From NCBI GenBank assembly GCA_949293905.1, contig CASFFG010000009.1, forward strand, positions 1-39,900: DNA of 39,900 bases. Reading direction: 5' to 3'. The notes beneath the pieces are model-generated. The model did no database searches, was not told where the DNA came from, and saw nothing but the letters and a program-made list of their open reading frames with translations. Origin of the DNA: an uncultured Christensenella sp. (GTDB taxonomy: Bacteria; Bacillota; Clostridia; Christensenellales; UBA1242). A program made the position numbers and the translations under genes. Of the stretch, positions 1 to 9,050 are shown piece after piece (positions within the stretch are counted from its first letter, which is position 1; each line of letters begins with the position of its first letter).

Positions 1-1
1 T

Positions 2-3000
2 CGTGAGACATCTCACAATGGTACAGCGGTAATAGCGAACGGTGAAGACTTTGAAATAGTGGGCAATGTAGTAATCCAAAACAACGAAAACAACACCACT
101 AAATACGGCGGTGGATTACTAATATATGCAGTAACCGCAGGACAAACAGAAGAAGAAAGCGAATTTTTGCAGTTAAACAATCTCACAATAAATAATTGTT
201 CAGCAGAATATGGCGGTGGACTATGTGTCCTTGCTGATAGTACTTATTCTGGGGAGAATGTAATTGTATCCAACTGTTCAGCAGACAATGGTGGTTGTAT
301 ATATTACTCAAATGGGGCAGATGATGGAAATACTGTCGTAAATGTGGTTGGGAAGACCGCATATAGTTTATTAATATCAAAAAATCCTATTTCCCTTTTA
401 ACTAGTGCAGTTACTTACTCTAGTGGTATTAATAATTTCACCGGCACAGCGACTGGGGGCAGCGCAACATCTGGTGGAGGAATTAGAGCCTCTAGTGGTA
501 TATTAAATATTTATAACCAAGCAAAGATATATTCAAATACGGCTTTATATGGTGGTGGTATTTATGCTACGAGTTGGAATAGTGGAAAGTATTATTCTGA
601 TTCGGTCGTAAATATTTCAGATGAAGTGGAAATATATTCAAATACGGCTTCACATGGTGGTGGTATATATTGTGCTTCGCATATAAATATTTCAGATGAA
701 GTAAAAATACATTTAAACACAGCAACTTTATCTTCTGGAATTAGAGGATATGGCGGTGGAATATATTTTGCGGAGATTATTAATGGAGACACTGGAGCTC
801 AAACTTCTAGCCTATCAGGAGCCTCTACTGCTAGAATTTATGATAATACCGCTTCGACTGCTGGAAATAATACTTATGGATTGGGTAGTATAATTTTTAG
901 ATTGTATTATACAAGCAGTCAATACAACTCATACACAGTATATTATTTGGATACTATAACAAAAGACGATACTCCTGTAACTAGGAGCGGATATGATTTA
1001 GCAGGATTTAGTAATACTCCCAACAGTACAAGTCTTTATAAGGGTGGTTATTACACTAATACATATACATCCGGGACTATAATTAGGTATGCTGTATATA
1101 AAAGAACCTGGACATTTAGATACGGGTTAGATGGAACAGACTCATATAGCGCTGTCTCATATTATAGTGTATCGACAGCGATTGTAAACGCTAGCACCAG
1201 CCTAACTTATACTCCTCCTGAAATTACTGAGTATGCTTTTGCTGGTTGGAAAACCAGTACTAGTGGTGCAAGCGCATCTGGAAGTACCGCAACTTTGACT
1301 TCTGCTAGTGGGACATTTACAGCAACATATGATACAGCATACTATGAAGTAACATTTAGAGCAAATAATGAGCGTTTTGGTTCGGTAAGTATGTCTAGTT
1401 TATCAGTGCCCTATGGAAGTACCATAACCACAAATTCGAATAAGCTTACAATAAATGGTACAACTGTAACTGCTACAGCAAATTCAGCAACAACGGGTTA
1501 CTCTTATCACTTTAGTTCATGGACTAATGCAAGTGGCATAATTACTGAAGATAGAACTATTATCGCCTATTTCACGAACTCGGCAAATACATATACCTTA
1601 ACCATTGACCCAGTTTTAGAAGATGCATCTATACCGTTACAGTCAGTTGAGGGAGATTATGGCTCAGGATACAGTATTTATGAAAACCTTTATGAGCCAA
1701 TAAATGTATCAGGCGCTGTGTTCTTATATAACAATGCATATTCTACTCAAAGAATAAGGGCAGCAGGTGCATATTTCGATGGTATTATGTCATTTAATAC
1801 ATCATTGAGTAAAGCAAGATCAGTCTTCACTCCAAATACGACATACACAGTGGTTTATGAAATAATAACTTCGGCTTTCTATGCCTATAATGAGCCTGTG
1901 CGCATCGTTATTGGTGGTGAGAATGATATCATTGCTTCTGGGTCTTCTTATATTACTACAACTAGTGGAAATGATAGTAGAGCAGTATATACTAGCTCAT
2001 TTACGACCAAAAGTAACTTTAATGATTCATCTATAACTACCGGATTGAATTCATATATGGATATAGGCACTAACTACATTGGAAACTTCCAATTTAGGAT
2101 ATCTATATTTGAAGGTGATGATATTTTAGATGAAATTTCAGCAAGTAATTTTCAATATGTTGACCTAGATTTGCTAGCAGTGTTGCCTAAGATAACTGCG
2201 GAAGGATATGAATTCTTAGGTTGGTACACAGCCGAAACTGGAGGATCAAGGGTAATTTCAGGTGTGTTAGAAGGGGACACGACGGTATATGCACATTGGG
2301 AGGTACTTGAATATGACTTGACCATAGATCCAAATGGCGGAACATATAATGGTACAACAAACAATACTATAATAACTCAAAATTATGGAACAACTTATAC
2401 AGTTGGAACACCGACTAGAGCGGGATACACCTTCACGGGTTGGACAAAATCTGGAGCTGGAACGCTTAGCGGAAGTAGATATACCTTTGGGGCAGGCGAT
2501 GGAACATTGACTGCAAATTGGGAAGCAAATCAATACACCTTAACCATAGATCCAAATGGTGGAACATATAATGGCACTACAAGTACTACAGAAATTATTC
2601 AAGATTGTGGCACTACATACTTAGTTTTAACGCCAACCAGAGCGGGATATACCTTCACAGGTTGGACAAGGTCCGGCTCTGGAACGCTTAGCGGAAATAC
2701 ATTTACCTTTGGTGCAGGAAACGGGTCATTGACTGCAAATTGGAATGTTGATTATTGCATAGTAACATTTGCCGTGAGCAATTCAAGTTACGGTTCAGTA
2801 AATAGAACAAGTTTATCAGTACCATATGGAAGTAGCATTAGTACAAGTTCAAATACAGTTACAATAAATGGTACAACTACGACTGCGACACCAACGACAG
2901 TGACAGGATATACAACAACATTCACTGGCTGGTCAAATGCTAGCGGAACAGTAACTGGTGCGATAACAATAACCGCTAACTTTTCTAGGTCTATAAATTC

Positions 3001-6000
3001 TTACACTCTAACCATAGATCCAAATGGTGGAACATACAACAATACGACAAATGATACTACAGTAACTCAAAATTATAACACCACCTATACAGTCGGCACA
3101 CCGACTAGAACGGGATACACTTTCACAGGTTGGACAAGATCTGGTTCTGGAACACTTAGCGGAAACACATTCACCTTTGGAGCAGGCGATGGAACATTGA
3201 CAGCAAACTGGGAAAGGAAAACTTATAGACTCTCACTTGATGCAAACGATGGAGATTTGACAGGAAATTCATATGTAGATGTTACATATGGTTTGATGGA
3301 TTACAACTCAATATCAACATTAGTTAGTGCGTCGCGTACAGGGTATACATTTACAGGCTGGGCTGACTCATCTGGAGATCTGGTCTATGATGCAGATGGG
3401 AATGCTGAGGTTGGAACATATTGGAATTCTAGTAAGCAATGGAATAGAGATTTAGGTGCAAATGGAACAAGTATGACCATTTACGCACAATGGGAACGCG
3501 CTGAATATTACTTAGACTTAAACGGAAATATTAATGGCACAGGACAGAGCAACATATCTAATGCTGGTACGGCTAGGGTGCTTATAAGAGAGCCTGGAGA
3601 AAGTTCATTTACAACTGTTAATTCAAGTTGTACCGATTACTATACTCAATGGCCGTACGAAACTGAGTATCAAATAGTAGTAACGGTAAGTAATTCTGCA
3701 CAATATTATGTTGGTACTTCTAGCGACTGTGACCAATCTACTTATACATTCACCGGCACTATAGGTGCGGGTAATGTGACTGTTACAGCATATTTTATAA
3801 AGAGAGAATATACCGTTAACTTCTATTCAAGTTCTGCAACAAGCGGTGTAGTAACTCAAACTCTTCCTTATGGAACTACATTGACTTTGAATAGCAATAA
3901 AACAACGACTGTCGGTTCACAGACAATCGCTTCTACTATTACAATAAACGGAGAAACCTTAAATCTGGTCGGTTGGAGTACAGGAGTAGATACAGTCGCA
4001 GAATGGACAAGTGGCTCATTATCAGTAGGTGGAGATGTAAATTACTATGCAGTATGGGACGGAGATTATATCACAAGTAGTAATAATAGTTCGTCAGTCT
4101 CTTCTTATGGTAGCACTATAACTGCTACTTTAAGGAGTACATCAAGCGAATCAACTGCTTATAACGCATATAGACAGACTTATTACACTTACAATACCGG
4201 ATATTACAATCAAAATCATAGTTACAACTTTGTATATCACTCTGGTTCATCATCTAACTCAACTACAAATACTTACTATAGGTTAATAAACAATGGTGCT
4301 ACGGGTTCGTGGCAGACGAGTATCCCAGACTTAGTGCTTACAATTCCATGGACGACCGCTGAATTAGATGGCTACGAATTAGCGGGTTGGAGCACTAACG
4401 GAGCAGACTCTACAGTAGAATGGGAAGAAGATGACGGGGCAAATAACGTAGATTCTAGCGTAACCTATTATGCTGTTTGGTATGGAAATTACGTTACAAG
4501 TACAGGTAACGATTCGTCTACTAGTGCCTACGGAGATACAATCACTGCTGCTCTAAGAGGAACTGCTAGCGGAACGACAGCAACATTTGAGGCATACAGA
4601 CAAAGTTACTATGTATACAATACAGGATATTACAATCAAAATCACAGTTACAATTTAGCCTCTCATTCTGGTTCACAAACAAATTCAACTACTGCAACTT
4701 ACTATAGATTAATCAACAATAATTCTACCGGCGCATGGTCAACTAGTGTACCTTCGCTTACTCTAACAATTCCGTGGACGACAGCAACACTTAGTGGATA
4801 TTCATTTGTAGGTTGGAGTACAAATGGAGCGGACACCGCTGCAGAATGGACTAGCGGAACACGAAATGTTACTTCAAATGTAACATATTACGGTGTGTGG
4901 AACGGGGACTATGTAACTAGAACTAATATTTCATCAAATGTTACAACTTATGGTTCAACTATTACTGCTTCACTTTATGAAACACCAGATAATTTAGTGG
5001 AAGACTCTTATACTTCAACAATTCAAACTTACTACAAGTATGACCAAGGTTACTATGACCAAAATCATAGTTATAATCTAACTTCACATTCTGGTTCGCA
5101 AACCAACTCGGCTGAATACGATAGGCAATACAGATTAGTGAATAACGGAAGTACGGGTGCATGGCAATCTAGTGTTCCTACATTGACGCTTACTATTCCT
5201 TGGGTAGAAGGAACTCTAAGTGGATATGACTTCTATGGTTGGAGCACGGACGGAGAAAATGCAACGGCAGAATGGACTAGTGGAACTAGGAGCGTAACAA
5301 GCGATGTTACTTACTATGCAGTTTATGTTAGAAGAGTATACAACAACACGACCCTTGTTGGAACGGCATATTATCCATATAATTCGACTGCAAATGCAAC
5401 ACATAGCATTACAACGACAACTCCTACAAAGGACGGCTTCACATTCGAAGGCTACACATCATCTAGCAGTGTGACCGCAAATACGGAAACTAGACCAAGC
5501 ACAGTAACTACAACTAATGTAGTAAGTACAACAACAGGAAGCACTACAGTATACGCATTATATAGTAGGACATGGACATTTAATTATGGACTAACAGGCG
5601 CTAGCACGCACACGATAACTGCATACTATCCATATAGTGTGAACGCGAACGCAAGTTATAGCAAAACTTATAATCCAGGAGATGTGACAGGTTACACATT
5701 TAATTCTTGGACGACAACAACATCTGGTGCCACTGTATCAGGAACCACAGCAACTTTAACAGTCGCGACTGGTACATTCACGGCAACCTATAATATCGTC
5801 TATTATAATGTGACGATAGGCGTGAACAATGCTACATATGGCTCGGTTAACGAAGATAGTTTAAGCGTTCCATATAATAGCACAATTACTGTGAACAACA
5901 ATATAATCACAATTGCAAATAATACTGTTGCTTATAATGAGACAGTGACCGCAACTAGCGCTAGTCAAACCGCTCAATACGAATACAATTTTGCTAATTG

Positions 6001-7579
6001 GACGGTTGGTGGCAACACAATCAGTTCATCGAATGGAAATAATGTTATTACTGGTGAGACGACTATTACAGCGAACTTTACTCGTTCGACTAGATTATAT
6101 ACTATCAGTATTGTTGCTGGCGAAAATGGTTCAGTTACCGCTGGTGAAATATTAAATGTTCCATACGGTAGTAATATAGAGATTTCTAGCAATAGAATTA
6201 TCGTCAGTGGAAGACATGATGACGGAACTAGTGTTAACCAGACGGTTACGGCCAATCCAAACGCGCAGACGACTGAAAGAGTATTTGCGTTCAGTAAGTG
6301 GACTAACACTACCTCATCTACAGCAATAGATTTAAATAGTGGAGCGCAAATTGAGTTGCAAGGTAACATAGAGTTGACTGCTAACTTTACTTGGAGTTGG
6401 AGACAGTACACTGTAAGGTTTGAATTAGACAGTGTAAGTACAGGTAGAGGAACATTCAGCGCAAATGAATTAGTAGTATCTTACGGCTCTAAGATAAGTG
6501 TAAATGGAGCAACTATATCTATCAAGAGAGATGACGAAACTACGGCTAAGACTACGACTGCAACTCCAATTGAAACAAATGAGTTTATATTCGATAGTTG
6601 GTCGGTGAGTGACGGAGCGCTCGTTACGGGTGACATGACGATAACTGCTAATTTTGCAGTGTTAAATGAATTGGCGTACACTATTATTGGCGCAGAGAGC
6701 GGAAACAGTTATTCGTTCGCTATCTATGAAGAAGATGGTAGAACTCTAGCCGAGAATAGAACCATTAGTTCGACATCTGGAAGAGAGTATATCCATGAAA
6801 ACTATGTCGTTAAAATAGTCGCAAATACAACTACAGATACGGACGCTGGCACTTACCAGATAATGTATGTATATAATGGCGATAATCTGCTACTCAACAC
6901 AGCGTCTAACTTGACCGATGCTGTATCTGGTAACGCGATTTCTATGGCGAATGACCAGACTATTAGACTCGAATTTAAAGACGGTTATGTAGTAGAGTCG
7001 ACAAGTACTAGAACGGACGCCGATGTATCAGCAACTATTAGGACTGTTGACGAAAACGACAGTGTTGCCCTAGGGGAAGAAACCGTTATTGTAACCGATG
7101 CCGATATCGTAATCAGTGTACCTAAGTCAGCTGATGGAGCAGGGTACTTCTACGCAGGATTCGAATACACTATTGGGTCTAATTCAAGCATAGTATATAG
7201 TTATGGTACAACGACTGGTAACTTCAAACTAACTGAAACAGAAAATGCTTATGAATATTCTGCAGCAGGAATATCTCCTAACGAGATAAAAGTCTTGTCG
7301 TATGAAGAAGTGATTATAGAAACCACAGCCTTTGATAATTCGTTAAATAACTACACATATACATTTACGAATAAGTTGGCCGATGACGACACAGGATTTG
7401 TTGTATCATATGGAATTACATCTAGTGATACTTCTAATGGTTGGAGATTGTTCGCAGGAACATGGACTATTACGATAGACGAATCGGCTGACAATTCTGT
7501 TTTAAATACTTTAGCAGGAGAGTTAGGCGAGTATGGTGCATCATTAGGCGATGGCTTTATAACAATTTATATAGGTTAG
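2..7579 (+). CDS. Giant secreted beta-helix / InlB B-repeat surface protein, 5' end outside window
   Basis: The reading frame is open to the left edge (the codons before the GTG at 59 continue the same beta-helix pattern), so that GTG is not the true start. Bases 2-900 encode recurring GGG(I/L)-type turns (KYGGGLLIY, LYGGGIYA, SHGGGIYC), typical of a right-handed parallel beta-helix. The rest is mostly InlB B-repeat (Listeria-Bacteroides) units with GYTFTGW cores, for example from 2321, 2543 and 3011. Divergent B repeats with a GSV..SLSVPYGS signature lie near 1341, 2752 and 5803. A two-part module beginning RTWTF..YGL occurs twice, near 1103 and 5567. Three tandem units of about 140 residues span 4061-5330. 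The protein is rich in Thr, Ser, Asn and Tyr. No LPXTG motif or C-terminal membrane helix is present; it ends ITIYIG. Family knowledge suggests an extracellular adhesin-like role. The anchor, if any, must be upstream of the window. Confidence 0.88.
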   Translation, partial: RETSHNGTAVIANGEDFEIVGNVVIQNNENNTTKYGGGLLIYAVTAGQTEEESEFLQLNNLTINNCSAEYGGGLCVLADSTYSGENVIVSNCSADNGGCIYYSNGADDGNTVVNVVGKTAYSLLISKNPISLLTSAVTYSSGINNFTGTATGGSATSGGGIRASSGILNIYNQAKIYSNTALYGGGIYATSWNSGKYYSDSVVNISDEVEIYSNTASHGGGIYCASHINISDEVKIHLNTATLSSGIRGYGGGIYFAEIINGDTGAQTSSLSGASTARIYDNTASTAGNNTYGLGSIIFRLYYTSSQYNSYTVYYLDTITKDDTPVTRSGYDLAGFSNTPNSTSLYKGGYYTNTYTSGTIIRYAVYKRTWTFRYGLDGTDSYSAVSYYSVSTAIVNASTSLTYTPPEITEYAFAGWKTSTSGASASGSTATLTSASGTFTATYDTAYYEVTFRANNERFGSVSMSSLSVPYGSTITTNSNKLTINGTTVTATANSATTGYSYHFSSWTNASGIITEDRTIIAYFTNSANTYTLTIDPVLEDASIPLQSVEGDYGSGYSIYENLYEPINVSGAVFLYNNAYSTQRIRAAGAYFDGIMSFNTSLSKARSVFTPNTTYTVVYEIITSAFYAYNEPVRIVIGGENDIIASGSSYITTTSGNDSRAVYTSSFTTKSNFNDSSITTGLNSYMDIGTNYIGNFQFRISIFEGDDILDEISASNFQYVDLDLLAVLPKITAEGYEFLGWYTAETGGSRVISGVLEGDTTVYAHWEVLEYDLTIDPNGGTYNGTTNNTIITQNYGTTYTVGTPTRAGYTFTGWTKSGAGTLSGSRYTFGAGDGTLTANWEANQYTLTIDPNGGTYNGTTSTTEIIQDCGTTYLVLTPTRAGYTFTGWTRSGSGTLSGNTFTFGAGNGSLTANWNVDYCIVTFAVSNSSYGSVNRTSLSVPYGSSISTSSNTVTINGTTTTATPTTVTGYTTTFTGWSNASGTVTGAITITANFSRSINSYTLTIDPNGGTYNNTTNDTTVTQNYNTTYTVGTPTRTGYTFTGWTRSGSGTLSGNTFTFGAGDGTLTANWERKTYRLSLDANDGDLTGNSYVDVTYGLMDYNSISTLVSASRTGYTFTGWADSSGDLVYDADGNAEVGTYWNSSKQWNRDLGANGTSMTIYAQWERAEYYLDLNGNINGTGQSNISNAGTARVLIREPGESSFTTVNSSCTDYYTQWPYETEYQIVVTVSNSAQYYVGTSSDCDQSTYTFTGTIGAGNVTVTAYFIKREYTVNFYSSSATSGVVTQTLPYGTTLTLNSNKTTTVGSQTIASTITINGETLNLVGWSTGVDTVAEWTSGSLSVGGDVNYYAVWDGDYITSSNNSSSVSSYGSTITATLRSTSSESTAYNAYRQTYYTYNTGYYNQNHSYNFVYHSGSSSNSTTNTYYRLINNGATGSWQTSIPDLVLTIPWTTAELDGYELAGWSTNGADSTVEWEEDDGANNVDSSVTYYAVWYGNYVTSTGNDSSTSAYGDTITAALRGTASGTTATFEAYRQSYYVYNTGYYNQNHSYNLASHSGSQTNSTTATYYRLINNNSTGAWSTSVPSLTLTIPWTTATLSGYSFVGWSTNGADTAAEWTSGTRNVTSNVTYYGVWNGDYVTRTNISSNVTTYGSTITASLYETPDNLVEDSYTSTIQTYYKYDQGYYDQNHSYNLTSHSGSQTNSAEYDRQYRLVNNGSTGAWQSSVPTLTLTIPWVEGTLSGYDFYGWSTDGENATAEWTSGTRSVTSDVTYYAVYVRRVYNNTTLVGTAYYPYNSTANATHSITTTTPTKDGFTFEGYTSSSSVTANTETRPSTVTTTNVVSTTTGSTTVYALYSRTWTFNYGLTGASTHTITAYYPYSVNANASYSKTYNPGDVTGYTFNSWTTTTSGATVSGTTATLTVATGTFTATYNIVYYNVTIGVNNATYGSVNEDSLSVPYNSTITVNNNIITIANNTVAYNETVTATSASQTAQYEYNFANWTVGGNTISSSNGNNVITGETTITANFTRSTRLYTISIVAGENGSVTAGEILNVPYGSNIEISSNRIIVSGRHDDGTSVNQTVTANPNAQTTERVFAFSKWTNTTSSTAIDLNSGAQIELQGNIELTANFTWSWRQYTVRFELDSVSTGRGTFSANELVVSYGSKISVNGATISIKRDDETTAKTTTATPIETNEFIFDSWSVSDGALVTGDMTITANFAVLNELAYTIIGAESGNSYSFAIYEEDGRTLAENRTISSTSGREYIHENYVVKIVANTTTDTDAGTYQIMYVYNGDNLLLNTASNLTDAVSGNAISMANDQTIRLEFKDGYVVESTSTRTDADVSATIRTVDENDSVALGEETVIVTDADIVISVPKSADGAGYFYAGFEYTIGSNSSIVYSYGTTTGNFKLTETENAYEYSAAGISPNEIKVLSYEEVIIETTAFDNSLNNYTYTFTNKLADDDTGFVVSYGITSSDTSNGWRLFAGTWTITIDESADNSVLNTLAGELGEYGASLGDGFITIYIG
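4061..5330 (+). repeat. Three tandem ~140-residue protein repeats inside the giant surface protein
   Basis: Units begin at about 4061, 4484 and 4904. Each starts G(D/N)Y(I/V)T and contains a YY.Y(N/D).GYY(N/D)QNHSYN core, then H-S-G-S, a YRL(I/V)NN segment, a LTIPW strand, and a B-repeat-like end (GW(S/T).G....EW, then VTYY.V). Spacing is 423 and 420 bases. The end of each unit resembles an InlB B repeat; the central Tyr-rich part does not resemble anything I can name. Confidence 0.85.
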
Positions 7580-7594
7580 GAAATCGAAAATTTT

Positions 7595-7650
7595 AAAAAA
7601 GTATGACAATTAAGAAAGATAATTTCAAAAGTCATACTTTTTTATTTTTT
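7595..7650 (+). terminator. Rho-independent terminator of the giant surface-protein gene
   Basis: A 13-bp perfect stem (AAAAAAGTATGAC at 7595-7607 with GTCATACTTTTTT at 7631-7643) encloses a 23-base loop and runs into a T-rich tract. It starts 16 bases after the stop codon. Confidence 0.88.
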
Positions 7651-7739
7651 CAATTAAGTATTAATCATCTTTAATTTGATTTATTTTTGAGCATTTTTTT
7701 AAGAGCAAAATCTTCAAATTAAAATCGTAGTCGCGCACG

Positions 7740-7756
7740 ATCACACTTTGCGTGAT
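7740..7756. promoter_or_regulatory. Operator-like inverted repeat upstream of the Xre gene
   Basis: ATCAC and GTGAT arms flank a 7-base centre whose inner C and G also pair, leaving one mismatch. It lies about 80 bases before the proposed -10 box of the Xre gene, in otherwise AT-rich DNA with a short GC-richer patch. Binding by the neighbouring regulator is inference. Confidence 0.3.
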
Positions 7757-7836
7757 TAGACTTTTATAAAATTACTATAAACGAAATGTTATTACGAATT
7801 AATTACGCTTTTAGAGATTTTACCAAAATTTTCCAT

Positions 7837-7849
7837 TATAATATTAATA
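7837..7849 (+). promoter_or_regulatory. -10 box placing transcription start at the Xre ATG (leaderless)
   Basis: A perfect TATAAT at 7837-7842 is followed by six bases and then ATG at 7849. No ribosome-binding site precedes this ATG. I see no good -35 box, so the promoter call is moderate. Confidence 0.45.
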
Positions 7850-8169
7850 TGATTAAACTTAAGATTAGAGAACTTCGTGAAAAAATAGGAATTAGCCAAA
7901 AGGAATTGGCACAAAAATTGGGGATAACGCCGACATCACTTTATCGTTATGAGTACGGGATTAATGAACCAAACATTGCTCTATTGATTAAAATGGCGGA
8001 TATTTTTGGAGTCAGCGTAGACGAAATTGTAGGAGCAACAACTCCTATGCTTGATTTACGAAAATTAGATAAAACGCAGACAGACTTAATTAAAGAGATT
8101 TTACAACTTAATCCAAGGAAAGCGGAGCACATTTTAGGATATATACGCGGAATTAATGATAGCGACTAA
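7849..8169 (+). CDS. Xre-family helix-turn-helix transcriptional regulator
   Basis: A 106-residue protein when started at MIKLKIREL. Residues 1-60 are a classic HTH_3/Cro-C1 domain: REKIGISQKELAQKLGIT, then SLYRYEYG..EPN, then LIKMADIFGVSVDE. A short helical tail (about 66-104) follows. An in-frame ATG at 7786 would add 21 residues before the HTH, but Xre domains normally begin near the N-terminus, and the TATAAT at 7837 would then lie inside the gene, so I prefer 7849. The stop codon overlaps the comFC start (TAATG), so the two are probably co-translated. The likely role is a DNA-binding repressor or activator, possibly of its own operon; the target is unknown. Confidence 0.85.
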   Translation: MIKLKIRELREKIGISQKELAQKLGITPTSLYRYEYGINEPNIALLIKMADIFGVSVDEIVGATTPMLDLRKLDKTQTDLIKEILQLNPRKAEHILGYIRGINDSD

Positions 8170-8915
8170 TGAAAAATGAAAGACTAGAAAGAATTAAGGA
8201 TTTTATTTGCAACTTAATATATCCACTGAATATTAAGTGTATTTTTTGTGGGGAAGAATTGGACGAGCGTGCACAAAAAGATACATGTGTAAAATGTAAT
8301 TCTAGGTTGCCATATATCACTCACCCTTGTCTTAGATGTGGTAGAGAGATGGGAAATACAACTGATTTAGTTTGTTTTAATTGTAAGTCTTCAAACTTTC
8401 TATTTACAAGTGCACATAGTGTGTTTCAATATAGGGATATGATAGTCCCTGTTATACATAGATTTAAATATCAATCACATAGATTTTTATATTATCCACT
8501 TGCCGAATATATGTGTGAGCGCTTTGCCACTTTAAACTTAGAGCCAGACATTATTACTAGTGTGCCTTTGCACCCTGCACGCGAGTGTGAACGCGGGTAC
8601 AATCAGTCTAGATTACTAGCAGAAGTCATAGCAAATAAATTTAGTATTAAGTATTTAGATTTGTGCGAAAAAGTAAAAGAGAATGTGAGTCAAACTGAAT
8701 TGGACTTTAAATCTAGACATGACAATGTTAAAGATGTTTATAAAATTTTAAAAGATAAGAGAAATGCGATAAAAGGAAAATCTATTTTAATTGTTGACGA
8801 CATATTTACTACAGGTGCGACGACAAACGAAATGTCAAGAGTGCTAAAAAACGCTGGCGCAGGGGATATAAACATTTTGACATTCGCTCATTCACAACAT
8901 GAAGCGACCTATTAA
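8169..8915 (+). CDS. comFC: ComFC-like phosphoribosyltransferase (amidophosphoribosyltransferase-like competence protein)
   Basis: 248 residues. The N-terminal third carries a double zinc-ribbon pattern of the ComF family (CIFCGEE, CVKC, CLRCG, CFNC). The C-terminal half is a PRTase fold with the PRPP-binding motif ILIVDDIFTTGATT, whose paired Asp are residues 210-211. A PLHPARECERGYNQS segment is also typical of ComFC. In competent Firmicutes ComFC supports uptake of transforming DNA, but many non-competent species keep it and its substrate is unsettled. The start ATG overlaps the stop of the Xre gene by one base, so expression probably depends on translation of that gene. No comFA is seen in the window. 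Confidence 0.9.
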   Translation: MKNERLERIKDFICNLIYPLNIKCIFCGEELDERAQKDTCVKCNSRLPYITHPCLRCGREMGNTTDLVCFNCKSSNFLFTSAHSVFQYRDMIVPVIHRFKYQSHRFLYYPLAEYMCERFATLNLEPDIITSVPLHPARECERGYNQSRLLAEVIANKFSIKYLDLCEKVKENVSQTELDFKSRHDNVKDVYKILKDKRNAIKGKSILIVDDIFTTGATTNEMSRVLKNAGAGDINILTFAHSQHEATY

Positions 8916-8986
8916 AATAGCAGATTAACTAAAATTTTAAAAAACTAAAAGATTGTTTTACCTAAAAACATTATTTCAAAAATTAA

Positions 8987-9039
8987 AAATATGATTTAGA
9001 AGTAAACCTAATAAAGAGTTTTCATCATCAATCATATTT
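8987..9039 (-). terminator. Probable terminator downstream of recD2
   Basis: Inverted repeat AAATATGATT (8987-8996) and AATCATATTT (9030-9039), 10 bp with a 33-base loop. On the minus strand the 3' arm runs into a T-rich tract (TTTTTAATTTTT), which fits termination of recD2. The long loop makes this only moderate. Confidence 0.45.
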
Positions 9040-9050
9040 CGTACATTAAT

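Noticed and set aside
4600..5130. Repeats in the giant gene as a possible CRISPR or tandem DNA array
   Set aside because: Periodicity is about 420 bases, in frame and with protein-level conservation; there are no short repeats with unique spacers.
5974..6411. 145-residue open frame on the minus strand inside the giant gene
   Set aside because: It is the complement of Thr/Asn-rich repeat coding, has no ribosome-binding site and no family features.
7786..7848. Upstream ATG of the Xre gene adding 21 residues
   Set aside because: No ribosome-binding site, the added residues do not fit an HTH N-terminus, and a perfect -10 box would lie within them.
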